Positions 36,401 to 49,600 of a stretch of DNA of 60,000 nucleotides are shown here, in pieces. The notes beneath the pieces were generated by a model, which was not told where the DNA came from, ran no database searches, and saw only the letters and a program-made list of their open reading frames with translations. The position numbers and the translations under genes are program-made. Numbering within the stretch: the stretch's first letter is position 1; each line of letters begins with the position of its first letter. Source of the DNA: Bolinopsis microptera (Eukaryota > Ctenophora > Tentaculata > Lobata > Bolinopsidae); assembly GCF_026151205.1 (NCBI RefSeq), contig NC_087077.1:3660001-3720000 (forward strand). Reading direction: 5' to 3'.

Positions 36401-38470
36401 GAGGGGATGGATTACTTGAAGTGGAAACGTGAAGTCGGCATCTGGAATTTTGGAACTTCGATAGCAGCTGCTAAGCAGGCTGCAGTGTGTGTCTTGAGGA
36501 TCCAGGATTTCAAGGCAAGAGATTTTGCAACACCCTTAGATGTGACAGAGCTCAAGAAGACTTAAGGTTTGGGGTACTTGATGGCAGAGCTTGATAAGTA
36601 TTTTAAAGAGGATAATACTCAGAGTATATTTCTAGGTATTGATGATCTAGAAAAGTTTGTTAGACCGGAACAAATGCAAATGGCAGAATATATCGCTGAG
36701 TCCAAGAGACGATTGAACCGGATCGGAGAGTTGTTTAATGACAAGAAAGAAATTTATCATGAGGGTATGTTGGCATACAGGTTGTTAACTCAGGCCACCT
36801 GACCAAAGATCAACAGATATTGATCAAAGCTGCAATGGGGACTCAAGAGTTGACAAGTAAAGCAATTGAGGAATGTTTGAAGAGGTGTTTCGGTGACGCT
36901 GTTTTCTGTCGTAGATCCAGAATGGAGTTAGACACAGTGAAGATGAAGGTAAAACCTGGATCGGATGTGCATTACCATAGGGGTCAGTTTGATGAAAAGG
37001 ATACTGATATCAGTGGTGATAACGAAGAATATACATTCTATCAAGGATACAATAATCGAGGACAAGGATGAAGGAAATCGTTCTCTTCTGGCGGTTATAA
37101 CAATTACTCCAATGGCAGAGGGAGATCTGGAAATTACAGCAGACCATGGGAAAGAGACAAACAGCTCAATTCAAAAGAAAGGAATAACTCAGACTACAAA
37201 GATGAGTTAAATGCTATCAGTCACAAAACAGGCGAGGTAGCAAGATGTTCAATTTGTGATTCAAATAAGCATTTCCGGGCAGATTGTCAACATAATCCCA
37301 ATGTTAATGATGTTCGAAAGAAGGATTCGGGCTCAGTGTGTGTGTATCAGTCGTGCAGGAATGGTAAAGAATCAAACAAAATTGACAAAGACTACTGTGA
37401 GACAGTGCTGTTAGTCAATGAGACATTGAACAAGGTGTGGATTGACACTGGGACAACCAGTTCTATGTGTGTGGTGATGTTTGGTTGAACACATTCTTAG
37501 AGTCAATGCCTGAAGAGTTGAAGAAAAAGGTCAGCGAAGTCGAGAGAAACTTGAGTTTTCGTTTTGGAGACGGACGCGCGGTTGAATCTATTAAATGTGT
37601 CATGTTACCCGTCAAGTTATGTAACAGAGATTTCATGTTAGAAACATTTGTGGAGCCAGGAGAATTACCCTTTTTGTTTTCTAGATGTAGCATGAAGCAA
37701 CTGGGGGTATCATTAGACATAGAGAATGATCAGATTATGATTGGCGGAGAACGGTAACAACTGAAAGTGACCAAATCAGGTCATTATGTGGCAGATATCA
37801 TGTTATGGGAAAATATGAAATCAGAGAAATATACCATTGAACAAACTGGTAGGGAAGAGAGTGTAAGGAAAGAGGAGATTGTTGATAGTGATAGTGACAG
37901 TGAAGATGAATTCTGTCCGAATGAATCAGAGGAAGTAAGCAATGAACCATCAGCAGAAGGAGTGGAAGTTTTTCGAGTGAAACTGAAACTTCAATAGAAG
38001 AATCTGGTAATGTAGAGACCAGTAGTGAATAAGTGAAGTCAGAAAGTGTCGGTGATGAAAATAGAGACACAAGTGAGCCTGATGAATTTCAGAGTGCTTC
38101 TCGTCTGATGAGAATCAAGACTGGGTAGATGTTGTAGTCAAGAGGAATAAGGTATTAGACTTTAAGAGTGAGGATGTCATTAAGTCAGCAGATCATACCT
38201 ACGATGTGTGGCAGAGAGCAAGTGTAATTGGACCTGGATGGAAAGAAAATTCTGTAAGGAAGGAAGACATCAACGTCTGGAACTTGGTGAAAGAACCAGA
38301 AGGTACAACAATTCAATTGCGTCTCAGTGAGTGTCAAGTGCAGAAAAAATCACATGATTCTCTTAACACAGAGTCTAGTATTGATACTGTGATGATACCA
38401 AAGGAGAGATATGGTGAGGTGTGTAATCAGTTTATCATTTTGTGGAGACACAGTACGATCGGAGACTAAG
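36371..38470 (+). pseudogene. Second, copia-like gag/protease remnant
   Basis: After the first gag, a different gag-like region appears. It contains PPWLTEGMDYLKWKREV, a helical region ending ESKRRLNRIGELFND, and a single CCHC knuckle (CSICDSNKHFRADC, about 37244-37285). A retropepsin-like domain with WIDTGTTSSM (about 37438) and FGDGRAVESIK follows, then TKSGHYVADI. A last piece (38206-38469) has VIGPGWKENS and IPKERY, like the segment just before the copia RT domain. Stops at 36563 and several frameshifts break it. The order and motifs fit Ty1/copia-like elements of aquatic invertebrates, in contrast to the Ty3-like gag before it. Confidence 0.6.
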
Positions 38471-38619
38471 GCTGATGAATGGAGACCAGTCTTACTTTCA
38501 ACACTACTATATAACAAATAATTTTAGGAGGTTCTCTCAAGATGATTTTTAATTCGAAGATTTCAAGAGCCTAAACTGTGTATGATTCGCCTCTCCAAAC
38601 AGATCAAAAGAGACACAGA

Positions 38620-39260
38620 GTAGTCGGAGACGAAGGCTGATAAATAGAGACACAGAGTGGTCGGATAAATAGAGACACAGAGTGGTCGAAGACGAGAGCT
38701 GATAAATGGAGACACAGAGAGCGGATAAATGGAAACACAGACGAGTCGGAGACGTGAGCTGATAAATGGAGACATAAACGGGTCGAAGACGAAGGCTGAT
38801 AAATGGAGACGCAGAGTAGTCGGAGACGAGAGCTGATAAATGGAGACACAGAGTGGTCGGAGACGAGAGCTGATAAACGGAGACACAGAGAGCTGATAAA
38901 TGGAGACACAGAGTGGTCGGAGACAAGAGCTGATAAATGGAGACACAGAGTGGTCGGAGACGAGAGCTGATAAATGGAGACACAGAGTGATCGGAGACGA
39001 GAGCTGATAAATGGAGACACATAGAGCTGATAAATGTAGACACAGAGTGGTCGGAGACGAGAGCTGATGAATGGAGACACAGAGAGCTGATAAATGGAGA
39101 CACAGACGAGTCGGAGGCGTGAGCTGATAAATGGAGACATAGACACAGAGTGGTCGGAGACAAGAGCTGATAAATGGAGACACAGAGTGGTCGGAGACGA
39201 GAACTGATAAATGGAGACACAGAGAGCGGATAAATGGAAACAGAGAGTGGTCGGGGACGA
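38620..39260 (+). repeat. 37-bp minisatellite inside the LTR element
   Basis: About 17 units of a 37-base sequence (agagctgataaatggagac + acagagtggtcggagacg) occur in tandem with deletions. Because 37 is not a multiple of three, the array stays open in all three minus frames and produces spurious ORFs of 206-246 codons. Confidence 0.92.
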
Positions 39261-40156
39261 GTTACGGGAGAATGCGGATAGGCTGGAAGGAGATACAGAG
39301 TCAGGATGAGTCACAAAATTTATATAACAGTCAGAATGAGTCATAAGATTTATATAACTATATAACAGTAGTTATATCGAAATAACAGTGCAATATCATT
39401 GATCACAAAAATCAGATAAATCACTCTTAATCAAAAATGACTTGGAACTGAAAGAACTGTCGATATTGAAATGAAAAGTAAAACAATGTCTTAATAAATA
39501 ACTATCGGAGAGTATTACCCAACAGGGGCGGTGAGGAGAAGATGGATAACATACCTGGAGTACAAGAGAGACTGTGACACTAAACCCACGAACTGAGACG
39601 CTAAACATCATTTTGTATTCTGAACAGAGATAGAGAGAGAGATCCAGAGGAAAATAGTCTGGACGAGGAGTGGAGACATAGAACAAGAGCCAGAAAAAGA
39701 TATGTTGAACGACGAACGGAGACTCGAGACCGGATCCAGATGAGGATGTTCGGAACGGAGAACGAGACGGAGAGGATAAGAGACGAAAGACAATATAGAC
39801 AGATGAAGTAAGCTGTTAAGTTTGATGAAACTTTATTAAATTATTATAGTGGGGCTTTAAATGCTCTCCATGGTATTTCGGAAGGTTGAGGAAGAGCAGA
39901 AAAAGGGTTTTAGAAAGTGTGTTTTAGTATACCAGTATAGTAAAGTTTTAAGAAAGATCAAATTTTCATGATCGGGCAAGATTTTTACGAGATTTTCCAT
40001 TCAGTTAGTGTACCAGCAGTATGATAGAGTTCTAAAAAAGATTAGATTTTGTAAAGTTGTGTAAGCTGTGATCGGGCAAGATTTTTACGAGATTTTCCAT
40101 TAAATTATTGTACCAGTATAGTAGGGTTCTAAGAAAGATCAGATTTTGTAAAGTTG
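39260..40156. other. Non-coding 3' internal part of the LTR element
   Basis: Repeated words such as 'gggcaagatttttacgagat' (about 39974 and 40075) and 'gttctaagaaagatcagatt' precede the 3' LTR. No polypurine tract is obvious. No gene is seen. Confidence 0.5.
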
Positions 40157-41332
40157 TGTAAACCGTGATTAATTGAGATGAATTTAGGGTAATATTGTGT
40201 AATATGTAGGTAGTGTAATGATTATAATAAGGCGGTCGTGGTGTCCAGTATGTGACGGTAGTATTTTGGGCATATATTAGTATACGACAGTTATTGCAGT
40301 TTAAGTGCAGAGAGGTCAGTTTAACATATGTTTGGGTCAGTACGAGGTTGAATTATGGAGTGTTTACAGAATACTAGTGGTACTATGTTGTGGCTATCGA
40401 CAGGACAGTTTGCAATTCCCGGGAATTGGTAGATTGTTTAGACTATCAGGGGCGAGAGGAAAATACGATTAGCCTTTTGAGATCAGGAGTGCCAGTTTAC
40501 CCGATCGAGAGGGGGGTCATTTTGATACCGGGCAGGTTCTGTAGCTAGAACCTGTTAAGGTTAGGTCGTTTAGTTAGGTAGATGGTTATAGTGGTAAGTA
40601 TAAGATTGGCGGCCGTAGAATAGTGGAGCATTACGTAATTACTGTTATCAGGCTTGGTTGTGGCCGACACCAGGGGATGTCTTGACAACACTGGGCTCTG
40701 GCAGAGCGAGAGTCAGCAATGGTTGACTCAGATAGGTAAAGCTAGATTAAGAGTAGGATTAACGGCAGGAAGTAGGTTACGTACTATTTGAGGCAGTATG
40801 AATCGGAGCAATTAGGAATTTGTTGCACAGCATTTGAGGCAATATGAGTCTAAGTGACTAAGCGTTGGTTGAGCAAATATTCGATTATTCATTGTTCAGT
40901 TAAGTACCTTGGGCACCTTTATTATACCCCTTGTTTGCATTCTCACCCTATTCGATAGAGGGTCATGGTTGATACCAGACTAGTGTAAGGGACCAGGACC
41001 AGTTATGGTTGGGGCCTGGTGAGCACGGATGGAACGTGTCGTTAGAGGTTTAGAATCGACAGTGGTTATTTCAAGGCACCTAGATTAGGCTCGGTCAAGG
41101 CGAGTTGACCGTGCTATCCGTGTTTTATGTTGCAGCACTAGATCGCTGAGCGTTTATGGGCGATACGAGTCTGGTTAATTAGGATTTGAAGTAGAGGTTG
41201 TCGAATTATTCATTGTATTGTTTCATAGTTTAACTTTGTTTACCCTTTATTATCACGCTCGTTTCCATTGTCCAAACCCTTAATTAAATGCAAATAAACT
41301 TCGAACCGGGAAGCAAGTGTCGACTGCTTACA
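40157..41332 (+). repeat. 3' LTR (1,176 bp)
   Basis: This copy is the same length as the LTR at 32781-33956 and nearly identical to it. It ends CTGCTTACA, followed by the target duplication caac at 41333-41336. Confidence 0.92.
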
Positions 41333-41858
41333 CAACCACGGCACCGGTTAAACAAGCAAGTCTTATCAACGTAATGATAAGTAAGTGTAACCGATAAGCG
41401 AGCACAAACGTATTGAAAATTGTAATTACTGAACTCAATAATTCGATCGAACGGTTCATTTTGACCGATGTATGCACAAATATAGTTATACGGCTTACGG
41501 ATTGTGTGGAAATTTTATAACAAACTTCAGTATAACCTTGAATAGTCACTGTTGGTTGTTGTTATGATTAAGGGCTTCACTTCAGAGTTCAGTAATTCAC
41601 TCGCCCTGAGTGCGCGCTGTAACGTCAGAACGTCACTTGACTTTTTTAGTTTTGGCAAACTGTTAAAACACTGTTTTACACTTTTATTTGCAGCCTAACG
41701 AAATGGTCTCAAATTGTATGACAGTTGCTACCTGGCTGACTGTTGCACCAATCGACAAAACTGCACATGACAAATAAAATTGCATCGGCTATCATTGTCA
41801 CAAATACGATTGGATTGGGATCAAACATTTCATTCGATTAAAATAAATTCTTTACGTA

Positions 41859-43637
41859 CCTTATCGGACCTTATTTGGACGGACATTACATGAACGGACA
41901 TAATTGTGAACGGACATTAATATGAACGCTCGAAGGCATTCAAAACCATAAAAAATCCGAATTTTTTCAATTTTTTGACTTTTTTTAAATTTCAGCAAAT
42001 GATTTTTTAATCCATTTTTCATACAGTAAGTAAGAAAAGCAGTCATTAAGCAGTAAAAATGTTAAAATATGTGTACATGATCAGTGTCTAATATCACATA
42101 TCATCTTCATTAAATGGGTTTTCGTGCATGAAATAGTCCATGCTTAAACAAGCATCAGTGATTTCTAGCTTTGTGGAAACCTTTTTTTATCAAACTACCC
42201 CGGTCCTGCATTTCATTGTTAACTTTTAGTTTTACAAGCCATTCGGCGTGAAGTGGTTTCATCTTAGACAACTTTAGGTTAACCTTAACATCACGTAGAG
42301 CTTTCCTAGCACTGTTTCATTACCTCCCCTCAGTAATATGAACTATAACAACGTCGGAAAATGTCTAATATCTAGAGGCTGGAACAAGTTTGTCATGTTG
42401 GCGGGGACTAGCTCATGAACTATGTTATTGTTGAGTGCCATAATTTTGTTGACTTTTTTCCGCCAAGTGACCCTTGAAAACATCATACCTTATCGGACCT
42501 TATTCGGACGGACATTACTTGAACGCTGGAGGCCCTAGCGTTCATCTTAATGTCCGTTCAAATAAAGTCCGTTCAATTAATGTCCGTCCAAGTTAAAGTC
42601 CGTTGAAATTTTTTCAAAATTTTTTCCATTTCGAACTTTTTGTCCAGAATATGACAACTTTGAGAACTTGATTGTGCCGTAAGTTAACGATGGAAAGGTT
42701 CTCCTTGGTCTGCCGGAGGCACAGAAAATTCTATTAGTATATGATGTTTTCAAGGGTCACTTGGCGGAAAAAAGTCAACGAAATTATGGCACTCAACAAT
42801 ATAGTTCATGAACTAGTCCCCGCCAACATGACAAACTTGTTCCAGCCTCTAGATATTACGGTAAATCGTGTTTCCAAGGACATTGTCCGACGTTGTTATA
42901 GTTCATATTACTCAGGGGAGGTAATGGAACAGTGCTAGGAAAGCTCCACGTGATGTTAAGGTTAACCTTAAGTTGTCTAAGATAAAACCACTTCACGCCG
43001 AATGGTTTGTAAAAGTTAACACTGAAATGCAGGACCGGGGTAGTTTGATAAAAAAGGTTTCCATAAAGCTAGAAATCACTGATGCTTTAAGCATGGACTA
43101 TTTCATGCACGAAAACCCATTTGATGAAGATGATATGTGATATTAGACACTGATCATGTACATATATTTCAACATTTTCCTGCTCAATGACTGCTTTTCT
43201 TACTTACTGTAGAAAAAATGGATTTAAAAATCGTTTGCTGAAATTTAAAAAAACGTCAAAAAAATTGAAAAAAATTCAGATTTTTGATGGTTTTGAATGC
43301 CTTCGAGCGTTCATATTAATGTCCGTTTATAATTATGTCCGTTCATGTAATGTCCGTCCAAATAAGGTCCGATAAGGTATACTAGTAGTAGTAGAGTTTT
43401 CTGTGCCTCCGGCAGACCAAGGAGAACCTTTCCGTCGTTAACTTACGGCACAATAAAGTTCTCAAAGTTGTCATATTCTGGACAAAAAGTTCGAAATGGA
43501 AAAATTTTTGAAAAAATTTCAACGGACTTTAACTTGGACGGACATTAATTGAACGGACTTTATTTGAACGGACATTAAGATGAACGCTAGGGCCTCCAGC
43601 GTTCAAGTAATGTCCGTCCAAATAAGGTCCGATAAGG
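41859..43637. mobile_element. pogo-type element carrying an inverted copy of itself
   Basis: The outer element has left end TA|CCTTATCGGACC (41859) and right end GGTCCGATAAGG|TA (43637). It consists of segment A (41859-42485) and segment B' (43380-43637). Between them sits a second element, 42488-43377, with the same ends and TA on both sides, made of B then A' in the opposite orientation. Segment A' (plus strand, 42741-43139) encodes a fragment resembling the DDE domain of pogo/Tigger transposases: VPANMTNLFQPLDI, KPLHAEWFVK and ITDAL. The fragment is frame-broken. The right end lies 26 bases upstream of the SLC18B1-like start codon. Confidence 0.82.
42488..43377 (+). mobile_element. Inner inverted pogo-type copy (890 bp)
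   Basis: The ends CCTTATCGGACC and GGTCCGATAAGG are flanked by TA (42486-42487 and 43378-43379). Its own interior junction (aaaacatcatatactaatag in reverse sense) matches the outer element's interrupted site, aaaacatcaTA|TActagtag. The inserted copy therefore displays the empty target site. It includes the transposase fragment VPANMTNLFQPLDI. Confidence 0.82.
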
Positions 43638-43663
43638 TAGTACCAATACCATTGGCTTGCACT

Positions 43664-46600
43664 ATGGAAGGAGTTGGACCAACTGCAAAAAAGGCTCACA
43701 ATTTGAGTAAACCCATGTTGACATACGCTTTCACTGTCGTAACAGTGGTTTTAGGTAAGTGTCACATTTGCACTTCTTATTCGCATCTGAAACGTTAGAT
43801 AAAATTAACTTTCGCTATCCTTATAATTGTAACAGTGCTATTATAAGGCGAGCTTAATATTAACTTTATTTATATTATATTTCAAATAATAAATATTATT
43901 TATGTTTTATCAATTTTTCAGGGCTGGCCTTTACTCTGTACTCTCTACCAGCCCCATTTCTGCCCTTCTTTCACGCTGACAGGAATGTGTCCTCGGTTTG
44001 GGACGGAGTTATTCTTGGCGCTGTGTCAGTCGGGTAAATATTAAGATATTACTTCAGTTGTACTTGTTTGATGACAGAAACAAACATGTATATGCTATTA
44101 TGCAGCACAATCCGATCTCTCATATCTCATCTCTGATTTGACAATTTTGTTTATTAATTCAGTTCTAATATTATATATCGATTTTCATTTCTATCATTTC
44201 AGGTTCTTCATATCTTGTTTCCTTACTGCTCAGCTGATGGAACATTTCAATTACCTGCCGATTTTGATGACTGGTTCCGGTGCTCTCGGAATTCTCTTTA
44301 TCGTTAATAGGCTCGTGAAAATAGCGGTTTTTTTATTAAATACTTTTCAAATTTTACAGATCAGAGTACAGCAATAGATGTATATAAAATAGAATCGTTC
44401 AAAATATCGCCCCCATCTGTAAAATATGATGGGCACCCAAACACGGTAAACACATAGTGAACTATGTCCGCAGTAACTTGGACCCATTACATCGAATTAA
44501 TCTAAATCCAAAAATTTATGAAAAACTATTTAATAACAAACAAATCCATGGTGAATAACTGTGGATATAGAGTCAAAATTTGTATTTCAATATGTCAAAT
44601 TCCAGATACATTAGATACAGGTCTGAAATGGTCATTAATGTGTGAGAAGGTGTGCGGGTGAAGTGTGATATGATGTTGAAAGTATAGGAAGGTAGATAAA
44701 AAAATTAATAAAACAAAAATAATAATAATAATATGGGGAGCAAAGAGACTAGGCTAGACTGTTGTTTCACTATCCAATAAACATTTCCATAGATGCTTAG
44801 TGACCTCAGCTTTGAAAAGACTAGTAGACACAATCTGTCTTACCTGTAAAGGGAGTCCATTCCACAGTATATGGGTTCTGTAGAAAAATGATTTTGCCAG
44901 TGGGCTATTTGAGGTACATGTGGTGTGTGAATTCTGACTTAACTTAGGTAAAATTGATGACACAATAGACAGACTGTCGAGGTGGCAACGTCTTAGTCGA
45001 GAAGTGCCCTGATATAAAGAGAGATAGTGAGGCAGCGATACAGGAATTAAATTGTTAAGAACTTTGTGGAAAAAAATAAGATCATTCAAGTCAAAGGGAG
45101 AATGTCGACAAGCTTGCACTTTTTGACATATTGCTCAGGTGGATAACTGCGGCCCTCTTCAGACAGAATCCATTTAATAGCTCTCTTTTGGAGACTTTCT
45201 AATTTATCACTAAGTGATTTATTACAAGGGCGCCAGATTATGGAACAATTTTCGAATTGGCTACGAACCAGGGAGAGGTAAAGCGCCCGGCGACGTTTCT
45301 GATCAATGACAATATGGCCATCTCTTCTGACCATACCAAGTTGTTGGCAGGCCTTAGTATAAATTCTGTCGCACTGACTATTCCAACTTAGCTTAGGAGT
45401 AACATCGACTCCAAGATCTTTTTCTAACTCTACATACACAAGAGGAGAGCCATCAAGATTATATGCGAATGGAGGAGATAAAGATGGTTTTCCTGAAACA
45501 ATAAGCACTTTACATTTTGCTGGATGGAATCGCATTTTGTTTCTTAGTGCCCAGTCAGAGAGATAGTCTATATCCATTTGTAAATTAGTATTATCAGAAG
45601 ATGAATGTATTTTACGCCAGATTTTTGTATCATCGGCATACAAAACAATATCAGTATTATCCGAAAGGCCAAGAGGAATATCAAATTATCATTGATAAAC
45701 AATACAAAAAGTAAGGGACCAAGAATAGAGCCCTGGGGGACACCAGAATTAACTGAGAGGGTAGATGACATCTCATTACCAATAACCACTCTTTGGTAAC
45801 GGCCTTGAAGGTAATTGGTAAGAAATTTGAGAAGTGTACCATCAATGTTATATAAGGTTTTTAGCTTTTGAAGAAGGATATATGATTTACAGAATAAAAT
45901 GCCTTAGCAAAATCAAAATACACAACATGATTGATAATGTTTTCGTTAAAAGACAATGCCAGGCTATCACAAAAGTCAACCATATTGGTTGTGCATGACT
46001 TGTGCTCTAGAAAACCATGCTGCCTGGGATCAAGAAGGGTACTTGTCAAAGAAAGCAGTTTACGTTTAACAATGCGCTCAAAAACTTTCATGACTAAACA
46101 AGTAAGGGATATTGGTCTATAGTTTTCAACCTCACTTTTCTTACCTTTCTTAAATATTGGGACAACATTTGCAAGTTTCCATTCTTGTGGAATGTAGCCG
46201 CTGTTGTAAGATCCACGAAAAATGCATGTTAGAGGGTAAGCTAAACCTACGGAACAATTTTTGAGAATTTTACCGTGTATGCCATCTGGTCCCTGGGCTT
46301 TATTTGAATTAATATTTGAAAGAAGCTTACGAACATCCCGATGATCGAAGTCAATATCAAAATCAACATCATTGACATAGGAGATGTCAGTGTCATAAAG
46401 TGAAGGATCCGAAAACTGGTTATAAAAGAAAGAATTGAAAAGTTCAGCTTGAGCTTTGGATTTGAACCGAAGCTGTCCAGAATAACTAACACAATTAGGA
46501 ATACGGCAGGAGTTAGATTTATACTTAACATGTGACCAAAACTTCTTAGTTATAAGCGCTGGATCATCACTATTGAAAAGATTGTCTCTTATTTTGGCTG

Positions 46601-49600
46601 ATGAAAGCCTCTTAAAATCTTTACGGCTAGTAACAAACTTTAACTCATCAGAAATAGAACCAGAAATTTTAAATTTAGCTCTGAGTCTATCTTTTTTACG
46701 GCATGCAGAAAAAAGTTCACTATCGAACCACGGGGGTTGAAACTCTGATTTAATAGTTACTTTAGGAATATGTATATCAACTAAATTCATAATGCAGTCT
46801 TTAACTAACTTCCAAGACGAATCAGGATCTAGGCATTCTAGGACTTGCCAATTAATCGAGCATAATTCACGATTAATCATGTCCCAGTTTGCTTTCTTAT
46901 AATTATAGATTTTACGTTTAGGAGTTTTCTTGCGGGAAAAGGAGCTTTTAATTGAAAAAGTGACAGGAAAATGATCAGATTTGCACACGGAATGAGGATC
47001 ACAGACATTCAAGTTATCGATTGTGTTATCATAATTACTGAGAAGAATGTCTAATGTATTACCACTTTTATGGGTGGGTGATGTGATCAACTGGGAGAGA
47101 GAAAGATCACTGAAAGAATCTATGAAGGATTGTTCAATAGGTACGGTACTGGATGAAGATAGCCAGTCTGTATGGGGGAGATTAAAATCACCAATAACAT
47201 AGATTTTAGGGGGATTCTTTTTGGAAACTAGCTTGCGAATATAACTAACTATGACATCATGATTAGGTAACCCAAGAGTTCCTACTCTATAACAAGTACA
47301 GATTACAATACTCTCTTTGTTAGGAAAAGCAATTTTAACGGCAAGCATTTCTGCACCTAGGCTAACTGGTAGTCGGGTTGTAGTGGCATCGAGATCAGAC
47401 CGAACAGCCAAAAGAACACCACCTCCATTTTCCCTTAACTTTTTAGGGTTATTAGGATCTTGAGGATGAGTCTTTCTCGTGCGGTCATTGCGGAAGATTT
47501 CATATTGAGAAGAAGGAAAGATTTCGTTGCTAGAAATAGATTTTTTGAGCCAAGTCTCATTTAGGGCAATTATGTCAGGCTGCTCTATGTTAGCAAAGGA
47601 TTGAAGTTCGGAAATCTTATTACCATCAAGAAGGGGATGGGAGGAGCTTAGGTTACTGAAAGGAATAAGACCTTGGACATTTTGGTAGAGTGCAGATAGG
47701 GAGTTGGGACCTGGATTAAGCATAGAAGGATTAAGAAGAGTTATCAAAAGAAAGTTAAGAGAGAAAACCCAAAGAATGAATAAAGATACTAGACGCCTGA
47801 GGCGGCTGGAATACTTGACTCTATTCATCTTACCAGGGAGAAGAATATTCCTTATAAACCATGAGGAGATAATTACAAAGAAAAGTTTGATGTGGGAGCA
47901 AGCAAGAAATGGTATAAGATAACGTGGGCTGTCAAGGAGTAGAGAGGAATAAATATTAGAATCTAGGGGAAATACGGTGTTCATGGAACTAGTCGTGGAG
48001 AGAAGAATTGGGAGAAGGTAAGTCATGATGAGAGAATAGAAGAGAAACATATGATTATGATAATTGTAGTTGATGTGTGGGGTGCATGGAGAATTAAATG
48101 TGTAAATTTTGTTAGGCATAAACGTGTTGATATGTATATGTGCATTTCTTGACTGTGTACGAGGCCTTTTGCATGCAAAAAGACCTATTCTAAGTCTAAA
48201 CGATTCATTGTCTAACATATGGGAAAATGGGCAGTGACCGAATGTACCTGAAATAGGAGGCATAATTTTATTGAATTGAAAGTGGACGATCAAAAAGACT
48301 TCAGATCCTCTAATCTCCCCTCTTTTATTCCCTATAGAGGTGACATCTGACATCTGTTTCATCTACTTATGTCTAATCACTCAACATTTCAGTTTCTTCG
48401 ACAGAATCACGAACAACATACTCTACATTGTTCTCTCCTGTTCCTTCCGAGTGGTAGCCGGCATCGCAATTGGACTCGTCTCCGTTCCCTCCTTTGGAGT
48501 GCTCGCCAAAATGATCCCCACCCGAATTGCTTTTGTTACAGCTACGGCGGAGGCTGCTTTGAACGGGGCACAAGCCTTCGGACCTTTCATGGGCAGTTTG
48601 CTGTATGACGCTGGAGGTTACAGGTACTTTTAATTACTGATTTATACTCTTTGAAACTCATTTAAACCAAGTAATTTCCTCCTCTTAAAGTAACTCCGCC
48701 CTTTCCTCCACAGTCTAGCGTTCTGGGGTCCAGGTATTATAATAGCTTGCAATGTGACGCTGGAGGTTACAGGTACTTTTAATTACTGATTATTCTCTCG
48801 AAATTATAGTGTTCCAACTTATTTAAACCAAGTAATTTCCAATTCATATACTGTAGTGCGACATGTACTAAGGTGCAACATGTACCCTATAGTGCGAAAA
48901 CCTCCAAGATCGACACGGTCGCACAATTTCAGTACGCTTCCTGCTTTGTGGATCACTTTGACATACGTGGCGTGAACCGACCCGACAGGTCACTCAATGG
49001 TCCATTAGAATGATAGGATCTGACCTGCTCTCGGAAATATGACATGATCTGGCAACCGAACTCAAGTGCGAAAAAAGGGGGTCTTGTCGAACTTCAGGTT
49101 TCGCACAACAGTACGTTTACCGTAATTTTCACCTCTTAAACCCTTCCCTCCACAGTCTAGCGTTCTGGGTTCCAGGTGTTATAGTGGCTTGCAATGTGCT
49201 GTTAGAACTCACCATACCACATGTTAACACCCTGCCTGATCAAACTGACACTAACGACAGTATAAAGGTGTACAAGGACCCCTGGATAATGATGGCTGCA
49301 TGGCACTGTGCTGCTTGTCAGGTTTTTTGTTCTTGATCTTCAAACACAAGGAAATACTTTATACTCGTTTTTCATAGTAAATTTTGATCATTTTGTGCTC
49401 TAATTCCCTTATACCGTTCCCTTGGTCAATGCAGTCTCAGTGTATAATGTTAATGTTAATGTGATAATAACTCTCAGGTTCTACTCTATTTCCACCTCCC
49501 AACACTAGATCCTTTTGCGGAGCGAGCTCTGGGAGAAACAGTGGTATGGACTGGACTTGCACTTCTCGTCAACACCAGCACCACTATTCTATGCACACCT

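Larger units (their letters stand above)
32781..41332 (+). mobile_element. LTR retroelement, non-autonomous, degraded interior, 4-bp target duplication
   Basis: Two 1,176-bp LTRs enclose about 6.2 kb. The flanking direct repeat caac (32777-32780 and 41333-41336) is the target duplication. The interior has gag- and protease-like segments broken by frameshifts and stops, plus several tandem arrays; no complete reverse transcriptase or integrase is seen. A recent insertion with a dead interior means it was probably copied with proteins supplied by another element. It sits just upstream of the LINE ORF1 start (32775). Confidence 0.9.

Noticed and set aside
38549-39344. Three overlapping minus-strand ORFs of 206-246 codons, Leu/Ser/Cys rich
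   Set aside because: They are read from a 37-bp tandem repeat that is open in all frames; there is no conserved protein feature.
45605-45799. Plus-strand 64-codon ORF
   Set aside because: It is the shadow of the LINE reverse transcriptase on the other strand.
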